The notes under the pieces were generated by a model, which was not told the DNA's origin, did no database searches, and worked only from the letters and a program-made list of their open reading frames with translations. From positions 992,001-1,056,000 of the forward strand of contig NZ_AP018685.1 in NCBI RefSeq assembly GCF_002218045.2: 64,000 nucleotides of DNA. Direction: 5' to 3'. This stretch comes from Vibrio rumoiensis (GTDB lineage Bacteria; Pseudomonadota; Gammaproteobacteria; Enterobacterales; Vibrionaceae). Below are positions 35,753-43,569 of this stretch, in pieces (the first letter of the stretch is position 1; every line of letters starts with the position of its first letter). Position numbers and translations under genes: made by a program.

Positions 35753-36350
35753 ATTCCAAAGCCGTTTGATTGGTACAGTAATTCTTGTTGCAATAGGTGT
35801 GATAGTCTTACCTGATGTTTTTGATGGTCAGAAAGAACATTACAAAGAAGAGTTTGCTGCGATTCCAATTAAACCGACTGATGAAACCAACCAGGCCGCT
35901 ATCGATCAAGAAGTGAAAAAGCCTGTTGATCTAGATGTTGCGTTACCAGATGAACCTGTCAAAACGGTAACGGTAGACGATTCAAACAACCAGCCAACAA
36001 AAGCTGCGTCAAAATCAGAAATTCAAGCCGTTTCGCAACCGGTCGAACCGAAACCTGCAGAAGTTAAGCAAGTAGAGGCTAAGCCTGCGCCGGTTCGTGA
36101 GAAAAATCAATATAGCGACAATGCGTGGATTATCCAGCTTGTGGCGCTTAAAAATCAAGATAATGCGAAAAAGTTGGTCGCTGATTTACAAAAACGAGGC
36201 TTCCAAGCGCATCTTAAACCCGATGGCGATTTGTCTCGTGTGATCGTTGGCCCTGATGTTTCGAAAGAAAAGATGGAACAACAGATTGATAAGTTGAAAG
36301 AAATTACAGGGCTAAAAGGTCAATTGCAGACATTTAAGCCACTTAACTAA
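35742..36350 (+). CDS. dedD: SPOR-domain cell division protein DedD
   Basis: Septal protein of 202 residues: N-terminal membrane anchor (about 9-24, IGTVILVAIGVIVLP), a flexible Pro/Lys/Glu-rich linker, and a C-terminal SPOR domain (about 122-200, NAWIIQLVALKNQDNAKKL) that binds denuded peptidoglycan at the septum. ATG 35742 is supported by AGGGAG about 7 bases upstream and by the family start MASKFQSRLIGT. Overlaps folC by 11 bases. Confidence 0.9.
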   Translation: MASKFQSRLIGTVILVAIGVIVLPDVFDGQKEHYKEEFAAIPIKPTDETNQAAIDQEVKKPVDLDVALPDEPVKTVTVDDSNNQPTKAASKSEIQAVSQPVEPKPAEVKQVEAKPAPVREKNQYSDNAWIIQLVALKNQDNAKKLVADLQKRGFQAHLKPDGDLSRVIVGPDVSKEKMEQQIDKLKEITGLKGQLQTFKPLN

Positions 36351-36414
36351 TAAGAAAACGTTTGCGTCGCGCATTTTTCTGTTAAAATGCGCGCCAACTT
36401 AAGATGTAAATTTT

Positions 36415-36909
36415 ATGATTTGGATAGATTTTGTCATTTTAGGGGTGATCGGCTTTTCCGCTTTGATCAGCTTAGTTCGTGGTTTTGTTAAAGAAGCGTT
36501 ATCTTTAGTGATTTGGTGTGGTGCATTTTATATCGCCACTCATTATTACTTAAAGCTAGCAGCATACTTTACCAATATAGAAAGCGATATGGTTCGAAAT
36601 GGGGCCGCATTAGGGGCTTTGTTTGTTGCGACACTGGTTGTCGGAGCTTTAGTGAATTATGTGATTAGCCAGCTTGTCGTTAAAACAGGCTTGTCTGGTA
36701 CCGATAGGGTATTGGGCGTGGTTTTTGGTGCTTTACGTGGCGTACTGATCATTGCAGTCGTGTTATTTTTTATGGATGCGTTTACCGCGTTCCCAAATTC
36801 AGAGTGGTGGAAATCGTCGCAATTAATTCCGCAGTTTAGCCGAATCATTGCCCCGTTTTTTGATCACTTGAAACAGACTTCAAGCTTTTTATCTGGCGCG
36901 CCTTTGTAA
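36415..36909 (+). CDS. cvpA: CvpA family inner-membrane protein
   Basis: Membrane protein of 164 residues with about four membrane segments (near 4-20, 25-45, 62-84, 100-122). Start IDFVILGVIGFSALISLVRGFVKEALSL split by its glycine-rich turn is typical of CvpA, named for colicin V production and linked to envelope homeostasis. It sits just upstream of purF, usually in one operon; spacing 44 bases. Confidence 0.92.
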   Translation: MIWIDFVILGVIGFSALISLVRGFVKEALSLVIWCGAFYIATHYYLKLAAYFTNIESDMVRNGAALGALFVATLVVGALVNYVISQLVVKTGLSGTDRVLGVVFGALRGVLIIAVVLFFMDAFTAFPNSEWWKSSQLIPQFSRIIAPFFDHLKQTSSFLSGAPL

Positions 36910-36953
36910 TTTGAATTGGAGGCGCCAGTTCTCCACCAACCGAGGGTTAAGAC

Positions 36954-38471
36954 ATGTGTGGTATTGTTGGAATCGTAGGTGTAACGCCTGTCAATCAATC
37001 GATTTATGATGCTTTAACGGTATTGCAGCATCGTGGCCAAGATGCCGCAGGTATTATTACCATAGATAGCAATCGTTTTCGTCTGCGCAAAGCCAATGGT
37101 TTAGTGAAAGATGTGTTTGAAATTAAACATATGAAACGACTACAAGGGAATGTAGGAATTGGACATGTTCGTTACCCAACGGCCGGTAGCTCTAGTGCGT
37201 CTGAAGCACAGCCATTCTATGTAAACTCTCCTTACGGCATTACACTCGCGCATAATGGTAATTTGACCAATGCTCATGAAATTCGTCAATGGTTGTTTGA
37301 ACAAGGCCGACGTCATATCAATACAACCTCTGATTCAGAAGTATTATTGAATATTCTTGCCCAAGAAATTGACTTATCAGAGAACTATCCTTTAACGCAA
37401 ACCGATGTGTTTGGTGCGATTAAGAAAGTACATAAAATCGTTAAAGGTGCCTATGCGGTTGCTGCAATGATTATCGGCCATGGCATGGTGGCTTTCCGAG
37501 ACCCAAATGGTATTCGCCCATTATGTTTAGGTAAGCGTGAAGTCGGTGAACGTACAGAGTACATGGTGGCCTCTGAATCCGTGGCTCTGGATGCGGTTGG
37601 TTTTGATTTTGTTCGTGATGTCGCCCCTGGTGAAGCGATTTATGCAACGTTTGATGGGCAGCTCTTTAGCGAACAATGTGCAGAGCAACCAGTGCTTAAC
37701 CCGTGTATTTTCGAATTTGTTTATTTTGCACGCCCAGATTCATTTATCGATAAAATCTCGGTATATAGCGCTCGAGTTGAAATGGGTAAAAAACTCGGTG
37801 AAAAAATCAAACGAGAGTGGGATGACCTTGATATTGATGTTGTTATTCCAATCCCTGAAACCTCGTGTGATATCGCTTTAGAAATCGCTCAATTGATTGA
37901 TAAGCCATACCGCCAAGGGTTCGTTAAAAACCGTTATGTTGGCCGTACCTTTATCATGCCGGGTCAGCAGTTACGTAAGAAATCTGTTCGACGCAAACTT
38001 AATGCCATTCGTTCTGAATTTAAAGGTAAGAACGTGTTGTTGGTAGATGATTCGATTGTGCGTGGCACGACTTCTGAACAGATTATCGAGATGGCTCGTG
38101 ATTCTGGTGCGAAAAATGTCTATATGGTTTCTGCTGCGCCCGAAGTTCGCTTTCCTAATGTGTACGGAATCGATATGCCAAGTGCCAATGAATTGATTGC
38201 CCATGGACGCGAAACGGATGAAATTTGTAAAATGATTGGTGCTGACGCCTTGATGTTCCAAGACCTTGAAGATCTTGTTTTGGCTGTCGGATTAGGTAAT
38301 CCAAGCATTACGCAATTTGAAACCTCCGTATTCAGCGGCCACTATGTGACGGGCGATATTGACCAAGCATATTTAGACCACATTGATTCACTTAGAAATG
38401 ATGACGCTAAACTAGAGCGTGATATGCAAGTTGATTTAGCTAATTTAGAAATGCACAACGAAGGCGCATAA
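36954..38471 (+). CDS. purF: Amidophosphoribosyltransferase PurF
   Basis: First committed enzyme of purine synthesis, 505 residues. N-terminal nucleophile Cys2 (MCGIVGIVG) for the glutaminase domain and the PRPP motif VLLVDDSIVRGTTSEQI in the transferase domain. GAGGGTTAAG lies before the ATG. Ends in a strong terminator shared with aphB. Confidence 0.96.
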   Translation: MCGIVGIVGVTPVNQSIYDALTVLQHRGQDAAGIITIDSNRFRLRKANGLVKDVFEIKHMKRLQGNVGIGHVRYPTAGSSSASEAQPFYVNSPYGITLAHNGNLTNAHEIRQWLFEQGRRHINTTSDSEVLLNILAQEIDLSENYPLTQTDVFGAIKKVHKIVKGAYAVAAMIIGHGMVAFRDPNGIRPLCLGKREVGERTEYMVASESVALDAVGFDFVRDVAPGEAIYATFDGQLFSEQCAEQPVLNPCIFEFVYFARPDSFIDKISVYSARVEMGKKLGEKIKREWDDLDIDVVIPIPETSCDIALEIAQLIDKPYRQGFVKNRYVGRTFIMPGQQLRKKSVRRKLNAIRSEFKGKNVLLVDDSIVRGTTSEQIIEMARDSGAKNVYMVSAAPEVRFPNVYGIDMPSANELIAHGRETDEICKMIGADALMFQDLEDLVLAVGLGNPSITQFETSVFSGHYVTGDIDQAYLDHIDSLRNDDAKLERDMQVDLANLEMHNEGA

Positions 38472-38503
38472 GCTTTCGTTGGTATTGATGAAATGTTGAG
38501 ACG

Positions 38504-38535
38504 AAAAAGCCAGAGTTATCAAACTCTGGCTTTTT
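38504..38535. terminator. Bidirectional terminator between purF and aphB
   Basis: AAAAAGCCAGAGTT (38504-38517) and AACTCTGGCTTTTT (38522-38535) form a 14-bp perfect stem with a 4-base loop. Confidence 0.93.
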
Positions 38536-38553
38536 GTTGTTTGTATCACGAAA

Positions 38554-39429
38554 TTAGATCACTTCATGTTGAGCGATGAAATCGATCAATAAGCGCACTT
38601 TTTCAGGTTGGTGATTTTTGTGATTATAGAGCATGTAGATGTCGCGAGAGTTGGCACTCCAATCATCGAGAACGCGAACTAAACGACCTTCACGTAAATA
38701 AGCTTCAATCATAACGTCAGGCATTAAGCTAATACCTAAACCATGAGTGCAAGCTTTACGGACAACATTTAATTCACTTGCTTCTAAGCGGCCTTTCTCA
38801 TTAATGGTGACGGTTTCACCTTGTGAGTTAGTCAATTGCCATTTTACCAGTGGTAAACCTTTTAGTAGCGAGTGATGGCGTAGATCATCAGCATGATGTA
38901 AATCACCACAATCCGCTAAATATTTAGGGCTAGCGACTAAGACATCTTTTACTTCATTAATCTTACGAGCAATTAAGGTCGAATCACGTTGCGGACCGAC
39001 ACGGAAAATCACATCCCACTCGGTAGGATCGAGTTGATCGGCGTAGTTGGTCATCAGAAGCTCAATACGAATATCAGGGTACTTTGCCATAAACTCATTG
39101 AGCATTGGCATTATCATGCGTTTAGCTGTATTCGATGGCGCTGAAATACGTAGTTTGCCAGAAGCACCACGGCATTCGTCTGAAATGTTTTCTGTTGTTT
39201 CGGCTAAATGTCTAAGCAGAGGTGCGCATTCGTCGTAAAAGCGTTGTCCGGCTTCGGTTAAGGAAAGTTTACGGGCATTGCGGTTAAGCAAGCGTAGATT
39301 TAATCCTTCTTCCAGCGCTTGAATACGGCGAGTAATCGTTGCAACAGGAATTGTGGTCTTACGGGAAGTAGCGGTGTAGCTTCCGTTATCCACAACAAGT
39401 CGAAATAAATTTAAATCATCAAGTTTCAT
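38554..39429 (-). CDS. aphB: LysR-type regulator AphB
   Basis: LysR regulator of 291 residues whose N-terminal helix-turn-helix (MKLDDLNLFRLVVDNGSYT, VATITRRIQALEEGLNLRLL) and effector domain (DECRGASGKLRISAPSN, DPTEWDVIFRVGPQRDS) closely match the AphB sequence known from V. cholerae. There AphB activates tcpPH with AphA and responds to anaerobiosis and low pH. Here no toxin or pilus genes are nearby, so it probably serves an ancestral stress or metabolic role. A response regulator gene lies upstream in opposite direction, then the apt-dnaX cluster. Confidence 0.82.
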   Translation of the reverse strand: MKLDDLNLFRLVVDNGSYTATSRKTTIPVATITRRIQALEEGLNLRLLNRNARKLSLTEAGQRFYDECAPLLRHLAETTENISDECRGASGKLRISAPSNTAKRMIMPMLNEFMAKYPDIRIELLMTNYADQLDPTEWDVIFRVGPQRDSTLIARKINEVKDVLVASPKYLADCGDLHHADDLRHHSLLKGLPLVKWQLTNSQGETVTINEKGRLEASELNVVRKACTHGLGISLMPDVMIEAYLREGRLVRVLDDWSANSRDIYMLYNHKNHQPEKVRLLIDFIAQHEVI

Positions 39430-39924
39430 TGTACGTGCACTTATGTATACAGCGAGTAAAGGCTAGTGTAGCGAAACACTGGCTAAGATGGTTGTTTAAT
39501 ATCAAACATTATTGCTATTGCGGATCATCATTACGTTATAAGGAGCTAAACACAACCCTTATTGATACCTATGGGTATTTTAAAATGTTTTTTGTGGGTT
39601 TTGAATGCAGATATGAGTGCGATATTTTACTGCGTAGGAATGTGGCTTGTGTCATGTAAGAACTAACGCTGAAAGAGTGCTCTACGGCGACTTTTTTGAG
39701 ATCGAGGCATAATATTCATTAAGAGGATTTGAATTTAAAACCGTTGATAACTACCTTTTAATAAGCTTTATAATGAACGACATTGAATACAAGCACTGAT
39801 TTTTTGAGATACAAGTTGGGTGTCTAAGGTTTCAATTAAGCTTATTAAGTTATTAAATCAAGGTGATATCAATGAATTAGTAGCTTGTAAGCAAATTTAC
39901 TGAGTATTAAGAGGTTACCCCAAT
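39430..39924. other. Divergent region between aphB and the response regulator gene
   Basis: 495 bases without a convincing gene; a 76-codon open frame starting at 39429 has no ribosome site and unlikely composition. A small hairpin AGTGT-N5-AACACT near 39465 and AT-rich stretches (TTTATAATG near 39767) are seen. Nothing firmer is supported. Confidence 0.45.
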
Positions 39925-41025
39925 ATGCATAAGTCGGTTTCTCAAGTGCAAAATGTACACACAACTTTAAGCCGTGCCAGACAAACCATTATGCTTGTTG
40001 ATGACGATCCTATATTCCGCAGTGTGATTTCTTCATATCTCAAAAAATTGAATTATGAAGTAACAGAAGCTGAAAATGGGCTCGAAGCACTGCGGTTGTT
40101 ACGACAACATGTCCCTGACCTTATGATTTGTGATTTAAATATGCCGATCATGAGCGGTATTGAGTTAGTTGAAGAGGTGAGTTGGCAATTTCCAATGTTA
40201 CCGATGATTGTCGTTTCGGCTACTGAAGACATGGCAGATGTGGCGCGTGTATTACGATTCGGTATTAAAGATTTTTTAACCAAACCTATCACTCAACTTG
40301 ATCACTTTACCTCTGCGATTACAACCTCATTGGAAGAATCGCAATCGAATCCTAGTGTTGTACGTGATTTTTCTAGCCAATGGTTTCAGCTCGATCACTC
40401 CGGCCAAGTCGACGAAGAAAAAGAGTTATATTGGCATCTTAATCATTTAAAAAATAATGTGGTTACTTCCCGGGATCTATTGCATGCGCTTCAACCGGAA
40501 CGGGATACTCAGCAAGGTGGTTGGAAGTGCAGTTATCACATTCTACAACCATCTGAAATGATGCCATTGGTATTCGATTATGCATGGTTAATGGATGGCC
40601 GCTTTGCTTTTTATTTAGTGGATTCTTCTGATGGCGGAGATAACGGCGTCGGGACGGCGTTGTTAGTTCGAGCTTTGTTTAACGATTTTTTAAGAACCCG
40701 TAAACGCTGTCATTCAGATTTAAAAGATTTGGCTGATGCGGTTGAAAAGGGCATCAGTTGCACTCAATGTTCAGAGCCTATCAATGCCTTATTTGGTATT
40801 GCCGATATGGTGGAAAATACAATCTCTATCCTTCCAGCGGGTTTGAAAAGTAATTGGCTTTTTGATGGCAATAATCAATGGATTGAGAAAGGGATTAAAC
40901 TTGGTGAAGGATGCACAAAAAACTTTGTGACGAGCCATTTGCCAATGAAAAAAGATGGAGAGCTTGTACTCAGTGAGCTTGGAGTACGTAGTTTTAAATT
41001 AACAATTAAGAACTTGAGTTATTAA
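39925..41025 (+). CDS. Response regulator with C-terminal PP2C-like output domain (RssB-like)
   Basis: Protein of 366 residues. The receiver domain (about 20-135) has the acidic pocket LVDDDP, the phospho-acceptor Asp70 in MICDLNMPIMSG, and the conserved Lys120 in FLTKPI. The C-terminal half (about 175-360) looks like a PP2C/SpoIIE-type phosphatase fold (WLMDGRFAFYLVDSSDGGDNGVGTALL split at the glycines), with few of the metal-binding Asp, so probably inactive, as in RssB, which delivers RpoS to ClpXP. The identity with RssB is not certain. AGAGG lies about 10 bases before the ATG. An IS630-family element was inserted about 70 bases behind the stop. Confidence 0.75.
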   Translation: MHKSVSQVQNVHTTLSRARQTIMLVDDDPIFRSVISSYLKKLNYEVTEAENGLEALRLLRQHVPDLMICDLNMPIMSGIELVEEVSWQFPMLPMIVVSATEDMADVARVLRFGIKDFLTKPITQLDHFTSAITTSLEESQSNPSVVRDFSSQWFQLDHSGQVDEEKELYWHLNHLKNNVVTSRDLLHALQPERDTQQGGWKCSYHILQPSEMMPLVFDYAWLMDGRFAFYLVDSSDGGDNGVGTALLVRALFNDFLRTRKRCHSDLKDLADAVEKGISCTQCSEPINALFGIADMVENTISILPAGLKSNWLFDGNNQWIEKGIKLGEGCTKNFVTSHLPMKKDGELVLSELGVRSFKLTIKNLSY

Positions 41026-41096
41026 AATGCCGGGATGAGCTTAATATTGTGATCTCGCTGACAGCTTTGTAATAACCCTTATGTTTGTCGGTTTTA

Positions 41097-42187
41097 TACC
41101 CAATTAACTTGAAGATGCAGATTTCATAACCTGAAAATTATCGTTAATTCTAGTCGTCAGTGAGTCTGCAACTTTAGGTAAAGTCACATCAAAAAATCGA
41201 TTTATTGCATCCTTAAAGGATGCTTTTGTTGGGAAGTAAACATTATTTCTGGCATGCTCATGCATGACCTTCCACAGTCGTTCTATTGGATTTAAATTTG
41301 GACTGTAAGGGGGCAAATAATGCAGTTCGATATTGAGTATCCGGGCAAAATCTTTTACCAGCTGACTTCGGTGATAACCGGCACCATCGAGAATGACATG
41401 AATCTTTTGCTCTAATGGATAATGTTCTTTTTTCAGTTTCCAAAAGAAACGGGCAATACTTTCACTATTAATTGTTTCATAACTTTCAGTCACAGTTGCA
41501 GCGATATCAGCAAGATTCAGAGCACCGACAAAGTTCAATCGTGTACGACTACCCGTCGTTTCAATCACTTTGTCTTGCCCTTTACGGAGCCAACCATAAG
41601 TGATTTTGGTCGCTTGACTTGGATGCACAGCATCCAAGAATAAAATAGGCTCGTTTAGTTGCTTCAGCTCTTGATAATATTGAATAAAAGCACCTTGAGC
41701 TTCAGGGTTAAACTTATGTGGAACACCTTTAGGTTGCTTATAGGAAAAGCCATTATGGTGTAACCATTTATTCATTCCAGCGACAGTGTAAGTGACTTGG
41801 AATTGATTCTGAACGTAGTCAACAATCTGGTAAGTGTGAAAATAAGTATTGTCAGTAAGATGCTCAATTAATGCCATAGTTTCGGCAGCATTGAGTTTAC
41901 TTTTTGAGCCACCATTTTCAGGCTTCAATTTTTCAGATTGTAGGTAATCATTAATATGGCGTATCACCGTTGTTTGATGAATTCGCAATGCTTGCGAAAT
42001 CATAGAAACAGACCAACCCTCAGATGCGAGTAAGACAGCTTTAATGCGGTCACATACTCGACGGTCACGCGATGAATCGTGCATCCGTTCGAGTTGTTTT
42101 TTCTTTTGGTTGGAAAGTTCAATGTTCATGTTTGCTAGCATGATCCTGTTCAACGATAAAATCAAGCATCTTCAATGATCACGGGTA
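41097..42187. mobile_element. IS630-family insertion sequence, 1091 bp, with TA target duplication
   Basis: One transposase gene on the minus strand between imperfect terminal inverted repeats: 41097-41118 and 42166-42187, matching in the outer TACCC and the inner TTGAAGATGC (15 of 22 positions). A TA dinucleotide flanks both ends (41095-41096 and 42188-42189), the target duplication typical of IS630/Tc1-mariner elements. It sits between the response regulator gene and the small gene at 42245, in non-coding DNA. It looks intact and possibly active. Confidence 0.88.
41104..42141 (-). CDS. IS630-family transposase
   Basis: Transposase of 345 residues with an N-terminal helix-turn-helix region (RDRRVCDRIKAVLLASEGWSV split around the first helix, SMISQALRIHQTTVIRHI) and a C-terminal DDE domain: first Asp in ILFLDAVHPS, second in VILDGAGYHRS, Glu in SPNLNPIERLWK. 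The ATG at 42141 is chosen; an open frame continues to a TTG at 42165 next to the terminal repeat, and an ATG at 42129 is also possible. The stop codon lies inside the left terminal repeat. No frameshift is visible. Confidence 0.9.
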   Translation of the reverse strand: MLANMNIELSNQKKKQLERMHDSSRDRRVCDRIKAVLLASEGWSVSMISQALRIHQTTVIRHINDYLQSEKLKPENGGSKSKLNAAETMALIEHLTDNTYFHTYQIVDYVQNQFQVTYTVAGMNKWLHHNGFSYKQPKGVPHKFNPEAQGAFIQYYQELKQLNEPILFLDAVHPSQATKITYGWLRKGQDKVIETTGSRTRLNFVGALNLADIAATVTESYETINSESIARFFWKLKKEHYPLEQKIHVILDGAGYHRSQLVKDFARILNIELHYLPPYSPNLNPIERLWKVMHEHARNNVYFPTKASFKDAINRFFDVTLPKVADSLTTRINDNFQVMKSASSS

Positions 42188-42244
42188 TAGTCTAAGTAGG
42201 GTTTGCTTATATTCTGCCTTCGTTTTGTTAATCGAGGGCTCAAA

Positions 42245-42367
42245 ATGTCAGATGAAAATTTTAATGAACCATTTAATCTTTTTTACTTTTTAGGGACGAT
42301 TGTCGCTTTACTTTTACCTACTCTTCCTGCAACACTTACTTGGATAAATATCTTAAGCCAAAATTAA
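42245..42367 (+). CDS. Small membrane protein, 40 residues, unknown
   Basis: Short open frame coding a 40-residue protein beginning MSDENFNEPFNLFYFL, with one hydrophobic segment (about 12-35, ending in LPATLTWI). GAGG lies 8 bases before the ATG, a good ribosome site. It lies directly after the IS element and 34-46 bases before ybaN, in the same direction. I do not recognise a family. Coding is inferred from start signal, membrane segment and absence of overlap; its own promoter may have been separated by the IS. Confidence 0.55.
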   Translation: MSDENFNEPFNLFYFLGTIVALLLPTLPATLTWINILSQN

Positions 42368-42413
42368 TTTGGCTTAATAACCAGTTGTAAGGAATAAAAC
42401 CATCATCCGTAAA

Positions 42414-42800
42414 ATGCTTTTGAACGCCGTTGGTGGTTTAGCTTTACTACTTGGAATACTAGGGATTTTTCTTCCTCTTCTTCCAACCACGCCATTTCTT
42501 CTGCTCGCCAGTGCATGCTTTATGCGCAGCAATGAAAAATTTCATCATTGGATTCACCATCATCCACATCTAGGCCCGATCATTGATAATTGGAATCAGC
42601 ACAGGGCGGTGAGTTCTGCAATGAAAAAACGAGGTTATGTGCTGCTGGCTATCAGCTTTATTTTCTCTTTCGTCATGCTTCCTCAATGGTGGCTCAAGAT
42701 CGGCTTAGTATTTGGTTTCTCTCTATTATTTTTTTGCTTTCATCGCTTGCCTGTTCATGATCCTGCTTCAAATGTTGCTGAGCCTGATGAAAATCACTAA
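42414..42800 (+). CDS. ybaN: YbaN family (DUF454) inner-membrane protein
   Basis: Membrane protein of at least 128 residues with the DUF454 motif LGILGIFLPLLPTTPFLLLASACFMRS, then a His-rich loop and two further membrane segments (about 80-113). The first ATG is at 42414, but the only good ribosome site, TAAGGA (42388-42393), is 20 bases away from it; an ATC at 42402 or 42405 would fit this spacing and add IRK or IIRK in front, like longer family members. So the start may be non-standard. Neighbour of apt as in E. coli. Function unknown. Confidence 0.85.
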   Translation: MLLNAVGGLALLLGILGIFLPLLPTTPFLLLASACFMRSNEKFHHWIHHHPHLGPIIDNWNQHRAVSSAMKKRGYVLLAISFIFSFVMLPQWWLKIGLVFGFSLLFFCFHRLPVHDPASNVAEPDENH

Positions 42801-42926
42801 CATACCTGCCATCTCACTATATAACCCCAGAACAGATTCCCATCTCTGAGGTTATATTAATAATTACCGCAAGCTTTAGTGATGGTATTATTCACCTTAC
42901 AGTTTGCCACAGATAAGAATTCTATA

Positions 42927-43472
42927 ATGACGACAGATACCCAAGCGCTTATTCAAGCCAGCATCAAAACGATTCCTGATTACCCTAAAAAAGGAATTCT
43001 GTTCCGCGATGTCACGAGTTTGATGGAAGATCCGAAAGCCTACCAAGCAACGATTCAATTGCTAGTGGAAAAATACCAATCAATGGGCTTTACCAAGGTC
43101 GTAGGGACGGAAGCTCGTGGATTTTTGTTTGGTGCTCCATTAGCTTTAGCGTTAGGTTTAGGCTTCATTCCTGTACGTAAGCCGGGTAAATTACCTCGTG
43201 AAACCGTTTCACAATCTTATGAGTTAGAGTACGGTACTGACGTGCTTGAAATTCATACGGATGCTATAAAAGCGGGTGATAAAGTGTTAGTCGTCGATGA
43301 TTTATTGGCAACGGGTGGCACGATTGAAGCGACAGTGAAGTTAATTCGCCAGCTAGGGGGCGAAGTAACCGACGCGGCCTTTGTGATTAACCTTCCTGAT
43401 ATCGGTGGTGAAGATAAATTGAAATCACTTGGCTTAAATGTGTATAGCATCTGTGAGTTTGCAGGCCACTAA
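42927..43472 (+). CDS. apt: Adenine phosphoribosyltransferase Apt
   Basis: Purine salvage enzyme, 181 residues: adenine plus PRPP to AMP. The PRPP-binding motif VLVVDDLLATGGTIEA and the family start IKTIPDYPKKGILFRDVT are present. The ATG at 42927 matches the family length; the longer frame from 42879 has no better signal. First gene of the apt-dnaX-ybaB-recR order shared with E. coli and V. cholerae. Confidence 0.94.
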   Translation: MTTDTQALIQASIKTIPDYPKKGILFRDVTSLMEDPKAYQATIQLLVEKYQSMGFTKVVGTEARGFLFGAPLALALGLGFIPVRKPGKLPRETVSQSYELEYGTDVLEIHTDAIKAGDKVLVVDDLLATGGTIEATVKLIRQLGGEVTDAAFVINLPDIGGEDKLKSLGLNVYSICEFAGH

Positions 43473-43569
43473 AACCTGTATTGAGCTTTATGCCATCTTA
43501 TTCTTAAGAGAATAAAGCTCACATTAGGCCTATTATTCAACAGTCGGAATGATTGAACCGGAAGATTTG

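Noticed and set aside
39429..39659. 76-codon open frame between aphB and the response regulator gene
   Set aside because: No ribosome site, odd composition, overlaps the aphB promoter region.
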